Below the pieces are notes generated by a model. It ran no database searches, had not been told where the DNA came from, and was given only the letters and a program-made list of their open reading frames with translations. Shown here piece by piece: positions 25,428-34,335 of a DNA stretch of 64,000 bases. A program made the position numbers and the translations under genes. The stretch's first letter is position 1; each line of letters opens with the position of its first letter. The DNA is from WLMZ01 sp031410915 (lineage in GTDB: Bacteria; Actinomycetota; Acidimicrobiia; Acidimicrobiales; Ilumatobacteraceae), in assembly GCA_031410915.1 (NCBI GenBank), contig JANNZY010000158.1, positions 62,001-126,000 on the forward strand, read 5' to 3'.

Positions 25428-28202
25428 ATGAACGAAGTCATCCGATTCGCGTTGCTCGGGCTCGGAGTCGGGGCTCTGTACGCGTTGGCATCGCAGGGTC
25501 TCATCGTCATCTATCGCGGCACGGGTGTCTTGAACTTCTCCCTCGGCGCGACCGCGATCGCCGGCGTCTTCATGCAATGGGAGCTCCACGTCGAAGCCGG
25601 CTGGCCGTTCCTGCTCTCGGCAGCCGCCGGGATCGTCTGGTCGGCGTTCCTCGGGGCGCTCACGCATTGGGTGGTCATGCGGCCGCTCCGGCGCGCGAGC
25701 ACCCTCGTGCGTGTGATCGCCACGCTCGGCGTCCTGATCACGATCCAGGCCGCCGTCGTGTTGCGCTACGGCTCCAACCCACGTCAGGTTGCGAGCTGGT
25801 TGCCAACTGATCGCATCACCCTGTGGAGCTCGGTCGGCATCACAGTGGATCGTCTCATCCTGCTCGCCATCGGCTGCGCGTCCGCCTTCGGGCTGTGGCT
25901 GCTCTATCGCAACAGCCAGTTCGGATTGGCCACCGAGGCAGTGTCGGAGAGCGAGCGATCGGCGTCGGCGATCGGTCTGTCGCCGAACCGCATCGCGTTG
26001 AAGAACTGGGCGCTCGGCTCGGCCATCGCCGCGGCGGCCGGCATCCTCGTCGTGCCGATCATCACCTTGCAGGTCACGTCGATGACGGCGCTCATCCTTG
26101 CCGCGATGGCTGCCGCGCTGGTCGGCAACTTCCGTTCGTTCCCGATCGCCACCGCCGCCGGGTTCGCGATTGGCATCGGTCAAGCATTGGTCGGTCGGTT
26201 CGCCGATCAGGAGGGACTCGGCCCGTCACTCCCCTTCCTCGTCATCATCATCGTGTTGGTCTTCCGTGGCCGGTCGCTGCCACAACGCGACCAGTACCTG
26301 CAGCAACTGCCGATGGTTGGCAACGGCCGCATCAATTGGGCGTGGACGCTGTTCGGATGCGGAGCGATCGTGTTCGTGATGGTCACGAAGCAGTCGAAGT
26401 GGATCGACGCGCTCACCGTCTCGTTGGGTGTCGCCACCGTGTTGCTGTCGATCGTGGTACTGACCGGTTACGCCGGCCAGCTCTCGCTGGCGCAGTATTC
26501 GATCGCCGGTTTCGGTGCCTACGTGGCCGGCCGGCTGGTCGCCGTCTACGACATCCCGTTCCTGCTCGCGCTGCTCGCCGGTGTCGCGGCCGCGGTCCCG
26601 CTCGGGTTGATCTTCGGTCTTCCCGCCGTGCGAACTCGCGGCATCAGCCTGGCCATCGTCACGCTCGGCCTGGGCAGCACGATCGAGCTCATGCTGTTCA
26701 AGAACCGCGGTTACACCGGCGGGGTGCAGGGCACGCAGGTCGGCAACCCCGATCTGTTCGGGTTCGAGATCGGCTCGATCAACCATCCGGCGCGCTACGG
26801 CATCTTCACCCTCGTGATGGTGATGCTCGCGGTGGTGGCGGTCGCGAACGTCCGGCGCGGCCGCAGCGGGCGTCGCCTCATCGCCGTGCGCACCAACGAG
26901 CGCGCCGCCGCCGCGTTGGGCATCAACGTCATGGTCGCCAAGCTGTTCGCATTCTCGTTCGCGTCAGCCATCGCCGCGCTGGGCGGCATCGTGCTCGCGT
27001 TTCGGCTCAGCTCGATCAGCTACCAGTCGTTCAGCAACTTCACGTCGATCACCTATGTCGGCCTGGCGCTGCTCGGTGGCGTCGGCCAGATTCTCGGCGC
27101 GTTCTTCGGCTCCACCCTCGCCACGGCCGGCGGCACGCAGGAGATCCTGGAGACGACGTGGGAAGGCGTCGGCAAGTGGATCCAGCTGATCAGCGGCGTC
27201 GGCATCCTGCTCACGCTGATCAGCTACAAAGACGGCGTCGCCGCGCAGTGGCTGCGCATGTCGCGCGAGATGAAGAAGACGCGCAAGTGGAGCCAGCCGT
27301 ACACGATCGAACTCGCCGACGTCGCCGAGATCGGCGACGCCGACCACAACGAACGCGTGCGGGCACGAACGTTGGTCGTCGACGGCCTCACCGTTCGCTA
27401 TGGCGCAGTCATTGCCGTCAACGACGTCAGCTTCCGGTTGGAGCCCGGTCGAGTCACGGGCTTGATCGGTCCGAACGGTGCCGGCAAGACATCGCTCATC
27501 GACGCGATCAGCGGGTTCGCAACGAGCGAGGGCCGCGTCCTGCTCGACGATCTGGACCTGTCCAGGGCGCCGGCGATGAAGCGGGCCAGGGCCGGCGTCG
27601 CCCGCTCGTTCCAGTCGCTCGAGCTGTTCGAGGACTCGACCGTGTTCGAGAACCTCAGCGTCGCCGCCGACCCGCAGGACCTGCGCTCGTACGTACTCGA
27701 CCTGATCTGGCCGATCAACCCCAAGCTGCCACCCGAAGTGGTGCGCGCGATCACCGAGTTCGGCCTCGACCAGGACCTGCACCGCGACGTGCACGACCTG
27801 TCGTACGGCAAGCGGCGGTTGCTCGCCATCGCCCGTGCCGTGGCGATGCACCCGAGCGTCATCCTGCTCGACGAACCCGCCGCCGGGCTGAGCTCCGCCG
27901 AGAGCAGCGAACTGGCTCGGGTCGTGCGCCGCCTGGCCGACGACTGGGGCATGGCGATCCTGGTCGTCGAGCACGACATGAACTTCGTGATGGGCGTCTG
28001 CGATCAGGTGATCGTTCTGGACTTCGGCACGCTGATCGCGTCCGGCTCCCCCGAGGACGTTCGGTCCGATCCGGCGGTCATCGCCGCCTACCTCGGCGAC
28101 GACACCGACGCCGCCCCGGATGACGACGACACACCCGGCGCCGAGGGCGAACATGCAGCGACCACCTCGACACGGGCACCCGTCGCCGGAGGTGCGTCGT
28201 GA
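25428..28202 (+). CDS. LivH-LivM-LivG fusion: two permeases and one ATPase in one polypeptide
   Basis: A 924-residue fusion. Residues 1 to about 290 are a LivH-like permease (ALYALASQGLIVIYRGTGVL, then NFSLGATA). About 300-615 are a LivM-like permease (LTGYAGQLSLAQYSIAGFGA, later the EAA loop VRTNERAAAALGINV). About 650-890 are a LivG-like ATPase with Walker A GPNGAGKTS near 680, signature LSYGKRRLLAIARA near 791, Walker B VILLDEPAAGL and H-loop VVEHDMNFV. An acidic, disordered tail (DDTDAAPDDDD) ends it. Separate genes are the rule for this family. The next gene supplies the second ATPase with a GTGA overlap. The binding protein is divergent at 23824. Confidence 0.92.
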   Translation: MNEVIRFALLGLGVGALYALASQGLIVIYRGTGVLNFSLGATAIAGVFMQWELHVEAGWPFLLSAAAGIVWSAFLGALTHWVVMRPLRRASTLVRVIATLGVLITIQAAVVLRYGSNPRQVASWLPTDRITLWSSVGITVDRLILLAIGCASAFGLWLLYRNSQFGLATEAVSESERSASAIGLSPNRIALKNWALGSAIAAAAGILVVPIITLQVTSMTALILAAMAAALVGNFRSFPIATAAGFAIGIGQALVGRFADQEGLGPSLPFLVIIIVLVFRGRSLPQRDQYLQQLPMVGNGRINWAWTLFGCGAIVFVMVTKQSKWIDALTVSLGVATVLLSIVVLTGYAGQLSLAQYSIAGFGAYVAGRLVAVYDIPFLLALLAGVAAAVPLGLIFGLPAVRTRGISLAIVTLGLGSTIELMLFKNRGYTGGVQGTQVGNPDLFGFEIGSINHPARYGIFTLVMVMLAVVAVANVRRGRSGRRLIAVRTNERAAAALGINVMVAKLFAFSFASAIAALGGIVLAFRLSSISYQSFSNFTSITYVGLALLGGVGQILGAFFGSTLATAGGTQEILETTWEGVGKWIQLISGVGILLTLISYKDGVAAQWLRMSREMKKTRKWSQPYTIELADVAEIGDADHNERVRARTLVVDGLTVRYGAVIAVNDVSFRLEPGRVTGLIGPNGAGKTSLIDAISGFATSEGRVLLDDLDLSRAPAMKRARAGVARSFQSLELFEDSTVFENLSVAADPQDLRSYVLDLIWPINPKLPPEVVRAITEFGLDQDLHRDVHDLSYGKRRLLAIARAVAMHPSVILLDEPAAGLSSAESSELARVVRRLADDWGMAILVVEHDMNFVMGVCDQVIVLDFGTLIASGSPEDVRSDPAVIAAYLGDDTDAAPDDDDTPGAEGEHAATTSTRAPVAGGAS

Positions 28203-29086
28203 AGGCGGCGTTGCTGGAGACCCGCAGCCTGAAGGCCGGCTACCTCGGCCGCGAGGTGGTGCGCGCCGTCAACTTGCGTGTCGAGGCCGGCGAGGTGGTC
28301 TGTCTGCTCGGCCCGAACGGCGCAGGCAAGTCGACGACGCTGCTGACGATCGCCGGCGATCTCCCGCCGGTGGACGGCATCGTCATGTTCGACAACGTGC
28401 CGACCTTCACCCCGATGGACCAACGCGTCCGCGGCGGCATCGGCCTGATCACAGAGGACCGCCTCGTGTTCAGCAAGCTCTCGGCGCGCGACAACCTGCG
28501 CATCAACGGGGGGTCCGTCGAGGCTGCGCTGGCGTTGTTCCCCGAGCTCGAACCGCGGCTGTCAGTACGCGGCGGCATGCTGTCCGGCGGCGAGCAACAG
28601 ATGCTTGCGCTGGCTCGGGCACTGAGCCGTGAGCCGTCGCTGCTGCTCGCTGACGAGCTGTCCCTCGGACTGGCCCCGAAGATCGTCGACCGTCTGCTCG
28701 GAGCCGTCCGTGCCGCCGCCGACGAACGTGGCACCGGCGCGTTGATCATCGAGCAGCATGCCCACAAGGCGCTGAAGTACGCCGACCGGATGTATCTGAT
28801 GGCGCGCGGTCAGATCCTGCTCGAGCTCCCTGCGGCCGAGGCGCTCAAGCGTCTCGACGAGATCGAGGACGCCTACTTGCGGGGCACATCGGAGACCGAG
28901 GAAGACCACATCGAACGGCTGCGCCGGAAGAACAAGAAGAAGCAGTGGAAGCGCCAGCGGGTTCGCGAGCGCGAGCTGGCGCGACTCACCGGCAAGGTCG
29001 TGTCGACGCGAAGAGAAGAAGATGACGAGTTCTACTTCGACCGGGAACAGAGCCTGCGTTCCTGGGCAAAGCGTGTGAGGAGATAA
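28199..29086 (+). CDS. LivF-type ABC ATPase with a long charged C-terminal tail
   Basis: A 295-residue ATPase starting at GTG 28199 inside the end of the fusion gene, with GGAGG upstream. Walker A is GPNGAGKST near residues 38-46, the signature is LSGGEQQMLALARAL near 127, and Walker B is LLLADELSLGL. LivF proteins are usually about 235 residues. Here some 60 extra residues follow, mostly Arg, Lys and Glu (DHIERLRRKNKKKQWKRQRV, then RRREEDDEFYFDREQSL-like acidic/aromatic patches). The tail may bind the membrane, nucleic acid or the adjacent membrane protein. It pairs with the fused ATPase domain of the upstream protein. Confidence 0.9.
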   Translation: MKAALLETRSLKAGYLGREVVRAVNLRVEAGEVVCLLGPNGAGKSTTLLTIAGDLPPVDGIVMFDNVPTFTPMDQRVRGGIGLITEDRLVFSKLSARDNLRINGGSVEAALALFPELEPRLSVRGGMLSGGEQQMLALARALSREPSLLLADELSLGLAPKIVDRLLGAVRAAADERGTGALIIEQHAHKALKYADRMYLMARGQILLELPAAEALKRLDEIEDAYLRGTSETEEDHIERLRRKNKKKQWKRQRVRERELARLTGKVVSTRREEDDEFYFDREQSLRSWAKRVRR

Positions 29087-29088
29087 CG

Positions 29089-30882
29089 ATGGGATACAGG
29101 ACATCTGAGCTGCCGCCGGTCGAGCTCGACCAATTCGCCAAGATCCCGTTCCTCGAACGGATGAAGATCCTGCAGCTGCACTGGGTGAAGTACGGCTTCG
29201 GCACACCCAAGCAGACGGTCATCTTCTACGTCTGGAAGGTCTTCTTCTACGCGTTGTTCGGCTTGATCTTCTGCGGAGCGTTCACCAAGGGACTCGAGTT
29301 CGACAACATCGCCGGTTGGTGGGACCAGCCGATCCTGTACCAGAAGCTGATGGTCTGGACGGTGCTGATGGAGATCCTCGGGCTCGCCGCGACGTGCGGT
29401 CCAATGGCGTTCCACTTCGACCCCCCGATCGGTGGCGTCCTGTACTGGTGGCAGAACGACACGTTGCGCGTGCCCCCGTACCCGAACCACCTGCCGTGGT
29501 CGAAGGGCAGCCGCCGCACGCCGTGGGACACCGGGCTCTACAAGCTCATCGTGTTCTGGCTGGTGATGATGATGTTCTTGTCCGGCGACAAGGTCGACGG
29601 TCTGCCGAAGGGGTCGGCGGGCGTCATGCCGCAGTGGGCGCTCGTCACCTACTGCGCACTGATCCTGCTGATGGGCAGCCGCGACAAGATCGTGTTCCTG
29701 TCGGCACGTTCGGAGCAGTACGTGCCGACGATGCTCTACTTCGGCCTGTTCGCCAACTTCCACGACATGATCGTGGCCGCCAAGATCTGCATGGTCGTGA
29801 TCTGGATGGGTGCCGGCTTCTCCAAGCTGCAACACGGCTTCTCGTCGACCGTTGCGATCATGGTGCAGAACACGCCGTGGAACATCTTCCAACGGTTCCG
29901 CATGGCAACGGTGAAGGACTACCCGAACGACATCCGACCGTCGCGGCTCACGCACGTTCTGGCCCACGTCGGTGGCACGACGTGCGAGATGATCATGCCG
30001 CTCGTGCTGCTGTTCTCGCCGTGGCCGTGGCTGACGTGGATCGCGATCATCTCGATCTGGATGCTGCACACGTTCATCATCTCCACCATCCCGCTGGCCG
30101 TGCCGTTGGAGTGGAACGTGTTCTTCATCTTCGCCGCCGGCTTCCTGTTCGGGAACTTCTCGGCCGGTGACGGCTACGGCGTCGGCGACATGACCCCGGC
30201 GCTGTTGGTGATCGTCATCTGCGTCGCACTGGCCCCGATCATCCTCGGCGCACTCAAGCCGCAGTACGTCTCGTTCCTCGTCGGCATGAAGCAGTACGCC
30301 GGCAACTGGTCCGCAGCCACGTTCTCGTTCAAGGACAAGGAGAAGGAAGACCGCATCAACCAGCGGATCGTGAAGGCCGCCGACAACCAGATCGACCAGC
30401 TCAACCCGTTGTTCGGCAACGAGATCTCGGAGATCTTCATCCAGAAGGCCGTCGCGTTCCGCATGATGCACCCGATGGGTCGAATGCACATCTCGGCATT
30501 GCTGCGACACACCGAGTCGCTGGACAATCGCATCCAACGCGAGGGCGAGTTCGTCAGCAACGTGCTCACCGGCTGGAACTTCGGCGACGGTCACTGCCTC
30601 GACGAGCGACTGATCGGCGCGGTGCAGGAGCGCTGCCAGTACGAGCCGGGCGATGTCATCGTGGCCTGGACCGAATCCCAGCCGGCCTTCAGCAAGAAGG
30701 TGCAGTACCGGGTGATCGACGCTGCGCTCGGCACGGTCGAGAAGGGCTGGTACCACAACGACGACGCCTACAGTGAACAACCGTGGCTCCCCAACGGTCC
30801 GATCCCGCACACCGTCACGTGGACGCGCCCCGGCTACGTCGCACCCGGCGTCGCGCATCCCGGCACCGGCGGGCGCACCTGA
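29089..30882 (+). CDS. Polytopic membrane protein, DUF3556-like
   Basis: A 597-residue protein with about nine hydrophobic segments in the first 400 residues and a soluble C-terminal third. Features include an N-terminal FLERMKILQLHWVKYGFGTP, the conserved-looking FHFDPPIGGVLYWWQNDTLR loop, ARSEQYVPTMLYFGLFANFH, and a C-terminal VIDAALGTVEKGW region. Size and sequence style match my memory of the DUF3556 transmembrane family of mycobacteria and relatives, which has no assigned function. It starts two bases after the LivF stop, so it belongs to the transporter operon, and the flavoprotein gene follows 24 bases later. A role in handling the imported, probably lipidic, substrate is inference. 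Confidence 0.7.
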   Translation: MGYRTSELPPVELDQFAKIPFLERMKILQLHWVKYGFGTPKQTVIFYVWKVFFYALFGLIFCGAFTKGLEFDNIAGWWDQPILYQKLMVWTVLMEILGLAATCGPMAFHFDPPIGGVLYWWQNDTLRVPPYPNHLPWSKGSRRTPWDTGLYKLIVFWLVMMMFLSGDKVDGLPKGSAGVMPQWALVTYCALILLMGSRDKIVFLSARSEQYVPTMLYFGLFANFHDMIVAAKICMVVIWMGAGFSKLQHGFSSTVAIMVQNTPWNIFQRFRMATVKDYPNDIRPSRLTHVLAHVGGTTCEMIMPLVLLFSPWPWLTWIAIISIWMLHTFIISTIPLAVPLEWNVFFIFAAGFLFGNFSAGDGYGVGDMTPALLVIVICVALAPIILGALKPQYVSFLVGMKQYAGNWSAATFSFKDKEKEDRINQRIVKAADNQIDQLNPLFGNEISEIFIQKAVAFRMMHPMGRMHISALLRHTESLDNRIQREGEFVSNVLTGWNFGDGHCLDERLIGAVQERCQYEPGDVIVAWTESQPAFSKKVQYRVIDAALGTVEKGWYHNDDAYSEQPWLPNGPIPHTVTWTRPGYVAPGVAHPGTGGRT

Positions 30883-30906
30883 CACCGACGAGCACGCGGT
30901 GACATC

Positions 30907-32349
30907 GTGAGCACGGCGATCGTCGTCGGCAGCGGGCCCAACGGGCTCGCCGCCGCGGCGCGCCTGGCCCGCGCCGGTCTGGACGTGACGGTGCTCGAGG
31001 CGAACCTCACGATCGGCGGTGGCGTACGCAGCTCGGAGATGATCGTTCCCGGCTTGATCCACGATCACTGCTCGGCGTTCCATCCAATGCCCACACGGTC
31101 GCCGATCTTCGTCGAACTCGGGCTCGCCGTGAACGGTCCGATCGCATGGCTCCAGCCCGAGATCGACTGCGCCCACCCGCTGGACGACGGATCAGTGGGT
31201 TTGCTCCACAAGTCGATGGATCGAATGGTCGGCGTGATGGGCGACGACGGACCACGATGGCGTCGTGTGTTCGGGCGGTCGAGCACGAAGTTCGACGCGC
31301 TGTTCGCCGACGCGTCCCAGCCGGTGCTGCGCATTCCGCGTCACCCGCTGACGCTCACTCGCTTCGGCGTCGGCGCTGTGCTGCCCGCGACCGTGGTGGC
31401 GCGTGCATTCCACTCGGCCGAGGCCCGCGCGCTGTGGTCGGGTGTCGCTGCGCATGCCTTCACCCGGCTCGACCGGCCAATGAGCAGCGCGGTCGGGATG
31501 ATGCTCGTCGCGTCGGCGCATGCGAGTGGCTGGGTGGTGGCCCAAGGTGGCTCAGGGGCGATCGCCGCGGCGCTGGCCGACGACATCGCGCGCCACGGCG
31601 GCAGGATCGAAACGGGCGTGCGCGTCGCGTCGGTCGATGACCTGCCGCCCAGCGACGTGTTGATGTTGGACGTGTCGCCGTCGATCGCAGCAGACATCCT
31701 TGGCGATCGGCTCCCGGCCCGCATCGCTCGTTCCTACCGCCGGTTCCACCATGGTCCCGGCGCGTTCAAGGTCGACTTCGCGATCGAGGGCGGCGTGCCC
31801 TGGACCGCGCCAGCCGCCACCCGCGCGGGCACGGTGCATCTCGGCGGCAGTGCCGACGAGGTCGTCGCCAATGAGTTGGCCACGCATCGCGGCACGATGC
31901 CCGAGCGGCCGTTCGTGCTCGTCGGCCAGCAGTACTTGGCCGACCCGAGTCGCTCGGTCGGCAACGTGCATCCGCTGTGGACCTATGCCCACGTGCCGAA
32001 CGGATACAGCGGTGATGCGACCGACGCGATCGTGGGCCAGATCGAACGCTTCGCGCCCGGATTCCGTGAACGGATCGTCGGCACTGCCGTTCGATCGACG
32101 ACGGAGATGTCGGCGTACAACCCGAACTACATCGGCGGCGACATCATCGGCGGGGCCTCGTCGTTGAAGCAGTTGCTGTTCCGGCCACGCGTCACGACCG
32201 ACCCGTACGCAACCGGCATCCCGGGCACGTACCTGTGCTCGGCCTCGACACCACCAGGTGCTGGAGCACACGGGATGTGTGGGGCCAACGCCGCAGCACG
32301 AGCGTTGACCCGGCTCGGTGCGAGCACGTCGACCACGAGAGCGAATTGA
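30907..32349 (+). CDS. FAD-dependent oxidoreductase, phytoene-dehydrogenase/PYROXD2-like
   Basis: A 480-residue flavoprotein starting at GTG 30907. The dinucleotide-binding motif is VVGSGPNGLAAAARLARAGL followed by the VTVLEA acidic strand end and GGGVRSSE. The C-terminal FAD-contact region is GTYLCSASTPPGAGAHGMCG. It is closer to the PYROXD2/CrtI-related oxidoreductases of unknown substrate than to the true phytoene desaturase found at 49921. It probably oxidises or isomerises a hydrophobic substrate. It lies downstream of the DUF3556-like gene in the transporter operon. Confidence 0.85.
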   Translation: MSTAIVVGSGPNGLAAAARLARAGLDVTVLEANLTIGGGVRSSEMIVPGLIHDHCSAFHPMPTRSPIFVELGLAVNGPIAWLQPEIDCAHPLDDGSVGLLHKSMDRMVGVMGDDGPRWRRVFGRSSTKFDALFADASQPVLRIPRHPLTLTRFGVGAVLPATVVARAFHSAEARALWSGVAAHAFTRLDRPMSSAVGMMLVASAHASGWVVAQGGSGAIAAALADDIARHGGRIETGVRVASVDDLPPSDVLMLDVSPSIAADILGDRLPARIARSYRRFHHGPGAFKVDFAIEGGVPWTAPAATRAGTVHLGGSADEVVANELATHRGTMPERPFVLVGQQYLADPSRSVGNVHPLWTYAHVPNGYSGDATDAIVGQIERFAPGFRERIVGTAVRSTTEMSAYNPNYIGGDIIGGASSLKQLLFRPRVTTDPYATGIPGTYLCSASTPPGAGAHGMCGANAAARALTRLGASTSTTRAN

Positions 32350-32375
32350 CACACGCGAGGAAGGGGACTTCTCAG

Positions 32376-32495
32376 ATGAACGAGCAGCCAGAACCCGGCG
32401 AACCGAACCGAGCGAGAACCGACGGGTTCGCCGCGCTCGCTGCGGTGCTGCTGGCCGCGGTGCTGATCACCATGGTCATCAAGCACTTCGTGTAG
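32376..32495 (+). CDS. Single-pass 39-residue membrane protein
   Basis: The ATG at 32376 sits nine bases after AAGGGG. The protein is an acidic/polar N-terminus of about 16 residues (MNEQPEPGEPNRARTD) followed by one membrane helix (GFAALAAVLLAAVLITMVI) and KHFV. It is the last gene of the transporter operon, 26 bases after the flavoprotein. No family is recognised. It may stabilise the DUF3556-like protein or the permease. Confidence 0.65.
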   Translation: MNEQPEPGEPNRARTDGFAALAAVLLAAVLITMVIKHFV

Positions 32496-32501
32496 TGGAC
32501 G

Positions 32502-33644
32502 TCAGCCCACGGGCAGCCCGAGATCGCGCGACAGCACGAGGCGCTGGATCTCACTCGTGCCCTCGCCGATCTCGAGGATCTTCGCATCGCGGTAGAAGCG
32601 CGCGATCGGCAACTCTTCGATGAAGCCGGCACCACCGAATACCTGCGTCGCGATGCGAGTGGCAGTGACCGCCGTTTCGGTCGCGTACAGCTTGGCCATC
32701 GCCGCGGCCCGCCCGATCGGCCGGCTCTGGTCCTTCAACCACGCCGCCTTGTAGACCAGGTTGTGGGTGTTCTCGACGGCGACCGCAAGGTCGGCGAGTT
32801 GGAAGGCGAGCCCCTGGAAGCGGCCGATCGGCCCACCGAACGCGTGCCGCTCCGACGCGTAGTGCACGGCCTGTTCCAGGCACGCTCGCGCGCAACCGAG
32901 CGCCAGCGCGGCGATCGCGATGCGCCCGTCGTCGAGGATGGTGAGGAAGTTGCGAAACCCGCGGCCGGGAACACCGAGCAGGTTCTCCGCCGGGATCCGG
33001 CAGCCGTCGAACGTGAGGCCATGTGTGTCGCTCGCGTGCCAACCGAGCTTGTGGTACGCGGGCTCCACGACGAGCCCGGGCGTGCCCGCAGGAATCACGA
33101 ACGTCGAGATGCCTTCCTCCGTTCGCGCGGTGACTGTGATCAGCGACGTGATCGCGGTGCCGGAGTTGGTGATGAACGCTTTGCTGCCGTTGATGACCCA
33201 CTCGTCACCGACGAGGCGCGCGGTCGTGCGAGTGGCCCCGGCGTCGCTGCCGCCATCGGGTTCGGTGAGTCCGAAGGCGCCGAGCGTGCGCCCGGCGATC
33301 AGATCGGGGAGCCACCGCTGTTGTTGCTCCTCGGAGCCGAACTGGAAGATCGGGTTCGCCCCGAGACCGACGCCGGCAGACAGCGTGATCCCGATCGACT
33401 GGTCGATCCGACCGAGCTCTTCGATGGCGACGCACAGCGACGCGAAGTCGCCGTCGCTGCCTCCGAAGCGCTCCGGGAAGACGAGGCCGAAAAGTCCGAG
33501 ATCGCCCATTGCGTGCACGACATCGACGGGGAAGTGACATGTCCGATCCCACTCCGCCGCGTACGGTGCGACCTCTGATTCCGCGAAGGAGCGCACCACT
33601 GCGCGGAACGCCTCGTGCTCGTCACTCAGTTCCCAACCACTCAT
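32502..33644 (-). CDS. Acyl-CoA dehydrogenase
   Basis: A 380-residue short/medium-chain-type acyl-CoA dehydrogenase. FAD and substrate motifs are complete: FGLTEPDGGSDAGATRT near residues 125-141, WVINGSKAFITNSG near 150, RHAFGGPIGRFQGLAFQLAD, QVFGGAGF, and the catalytic-base segment IGEGTSEIQRLVLSRDLG near 362. It catalyses alpha,beta-dehydrogenation of an acyl-CoA with electrons passed to ETF. It ends seven bases from the small membrane protein gene (convergent) and is divergent from a TetR regulator with a perfect operator between them. Confidence 0.93.
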   Translation of the reverse strand: MSGWELSDEHEAFRAVVRSFAESEVAPYAAEWDRTCHFPVDVVHAMGDLGLFGLVFPERFGGSDGDFASLCVAIEELGRIDQSIGITLSAGVGLGANPIFQFGSEEQQQRWLPDLIAGRTLGAFGLTEPDGGSDAGATRTTARLVGDEWVINGSKAFITNSGTAITSLITVTARTEEGISTFVIPAGTPGLVVEPAYHKLGWHASDTHGLTFDGCRIPAENLLGVPGRGFRNFLTILDDGRIAIAALALGCARACLEQAVHYASERHAFGGPIGRFQGLAFQLADLAVAVENTHNLVYKAAWLKDQSRPIGRAAAMAKLYATETAVTATRIATQVFGGAGFIEELPIARFYRDAKILEIGEGTSEIQRLVLSRDLGLPVG

Positions 33645-33666
33645 GTCAGCTCCAGTCTCGGTAGCC

Positions 33667-33690
33667 TCACCTTAACGCGGACTAAGGTGA
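33667..33690. promoter_or_regulatory. Inverted-repeat operator between acyl-CoA dehydrogenase and TetR gene
   Basis: TCACCTTA and its exact complement TAAGGTGA flank eight bases. The site sits in the 51-base gap between the two divergent starts (33644 and 33696), five bases before the TetR ATG. A TetR dimer bound here would repress both genes. Confidence 0.75.
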
Positions 33691-33695
33691 CGCTC

Positions 33696-34301
33696 ATGGC
33701 GGAGCGGATCATCATGAACAACACAGGCCGAGGCCCGCTCACTCGGCGACAGGAACTGCTCCAGATCGCTGCCGAGCAATTCGCGACACGCGGCTACCAC
33801 CACGTCACGGTCGACGACATCGGAGCAGCGGCCGGGGTGACCGGGCCGGCGCTCTACCACCACTTCACCGGCAAGGAGCAGTTGCTCGGCGAGATGCTGA
33901 TCGCGATCAGTCGGCACCTTCTCGACGGTGGACGCGCCTTGGCTGCACAGGAGACCGACCAATTGCTGCAGGACTTGATCCTGTTCCACTGCCGCTTCGC
34001 GGTGGCGAACGCGGCGCTCATCACCGTTCACTTCCGCGACCTGATCTACGCATCGGCCGACGATCAACAGCACGTTCGCCGACTGCAGGCGCGCTACGTC
34101 GCGCTCTGGGTCGGCACCCTGATCGCGCGAGATCCGAGCATCGATCGCCGAACGGCGCGCGCCAAGGTCCACGCCACGTTCGGATTGATCAACTCCACAC
34201 CCTTCAGCACCACCCTGCCGCAACACGCGATGATCGACCTGCTGCGCACGATGTCGGTCACCGCGTTGACCGAGCCGAGCGTCGACGCCGCGTTGCGCTG
34301 A
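33696..34301 (+). CDS. TetR-family repressor
   Basis: A 201-residue regulator. The TetR helix-turn-helix spans about residues 18-62 (LLQIAAEQFATRGYHHVTVD, then AAGVTGPALYHHFTGKEQLL). The C-terminal ligand domain is all-helical. I chose the ATG at 33696 because the in-frame ATG at 33615 would run through the operator and into the divergent gene. It is divergent from the acyl-CoA dehydrogenase, and the inverted repeat next to its start indicates self-regulation plus control of the dehydrogenase. An acyl-CoA ligand is likely but inferred. Confidence 0.88.
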   Translation: MAERIIMNNTGRGPLTRRQELLQIAAEQFATRGYHHVTVDDIGAAAGVTGPALYHHFTGKEQLLGEMLIAISRHLLDGGRALAAQETDQLLQDLILFHCRFAVANAALITVHFRDLIYASADDQQHVRRLQARYVALWVGTLIARDPSIDRRTARAKVHATFGLINSTPFSTTLPQHAMIDLLRTMSVTALTEPSVDAALR

Positions 34302-34335
34302 GAAGCCTCACACCGTCGGGCACTTCAGCGGTACG

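Noticed and set aside
29032..31176. 714-residue minus-strand open frame
   Set aside because: Antisense to the DUF3556-like and flavoprotein genes; no recognisable motif.
30907..32349. Second phytoene desaturase for the carotenoid pathway
   Set aside because: The sequence fits the PYROXD2-like branch, lacks CrtI-specific FDTGPT, and the gene belongs to a transporter operon far from the crt genes.
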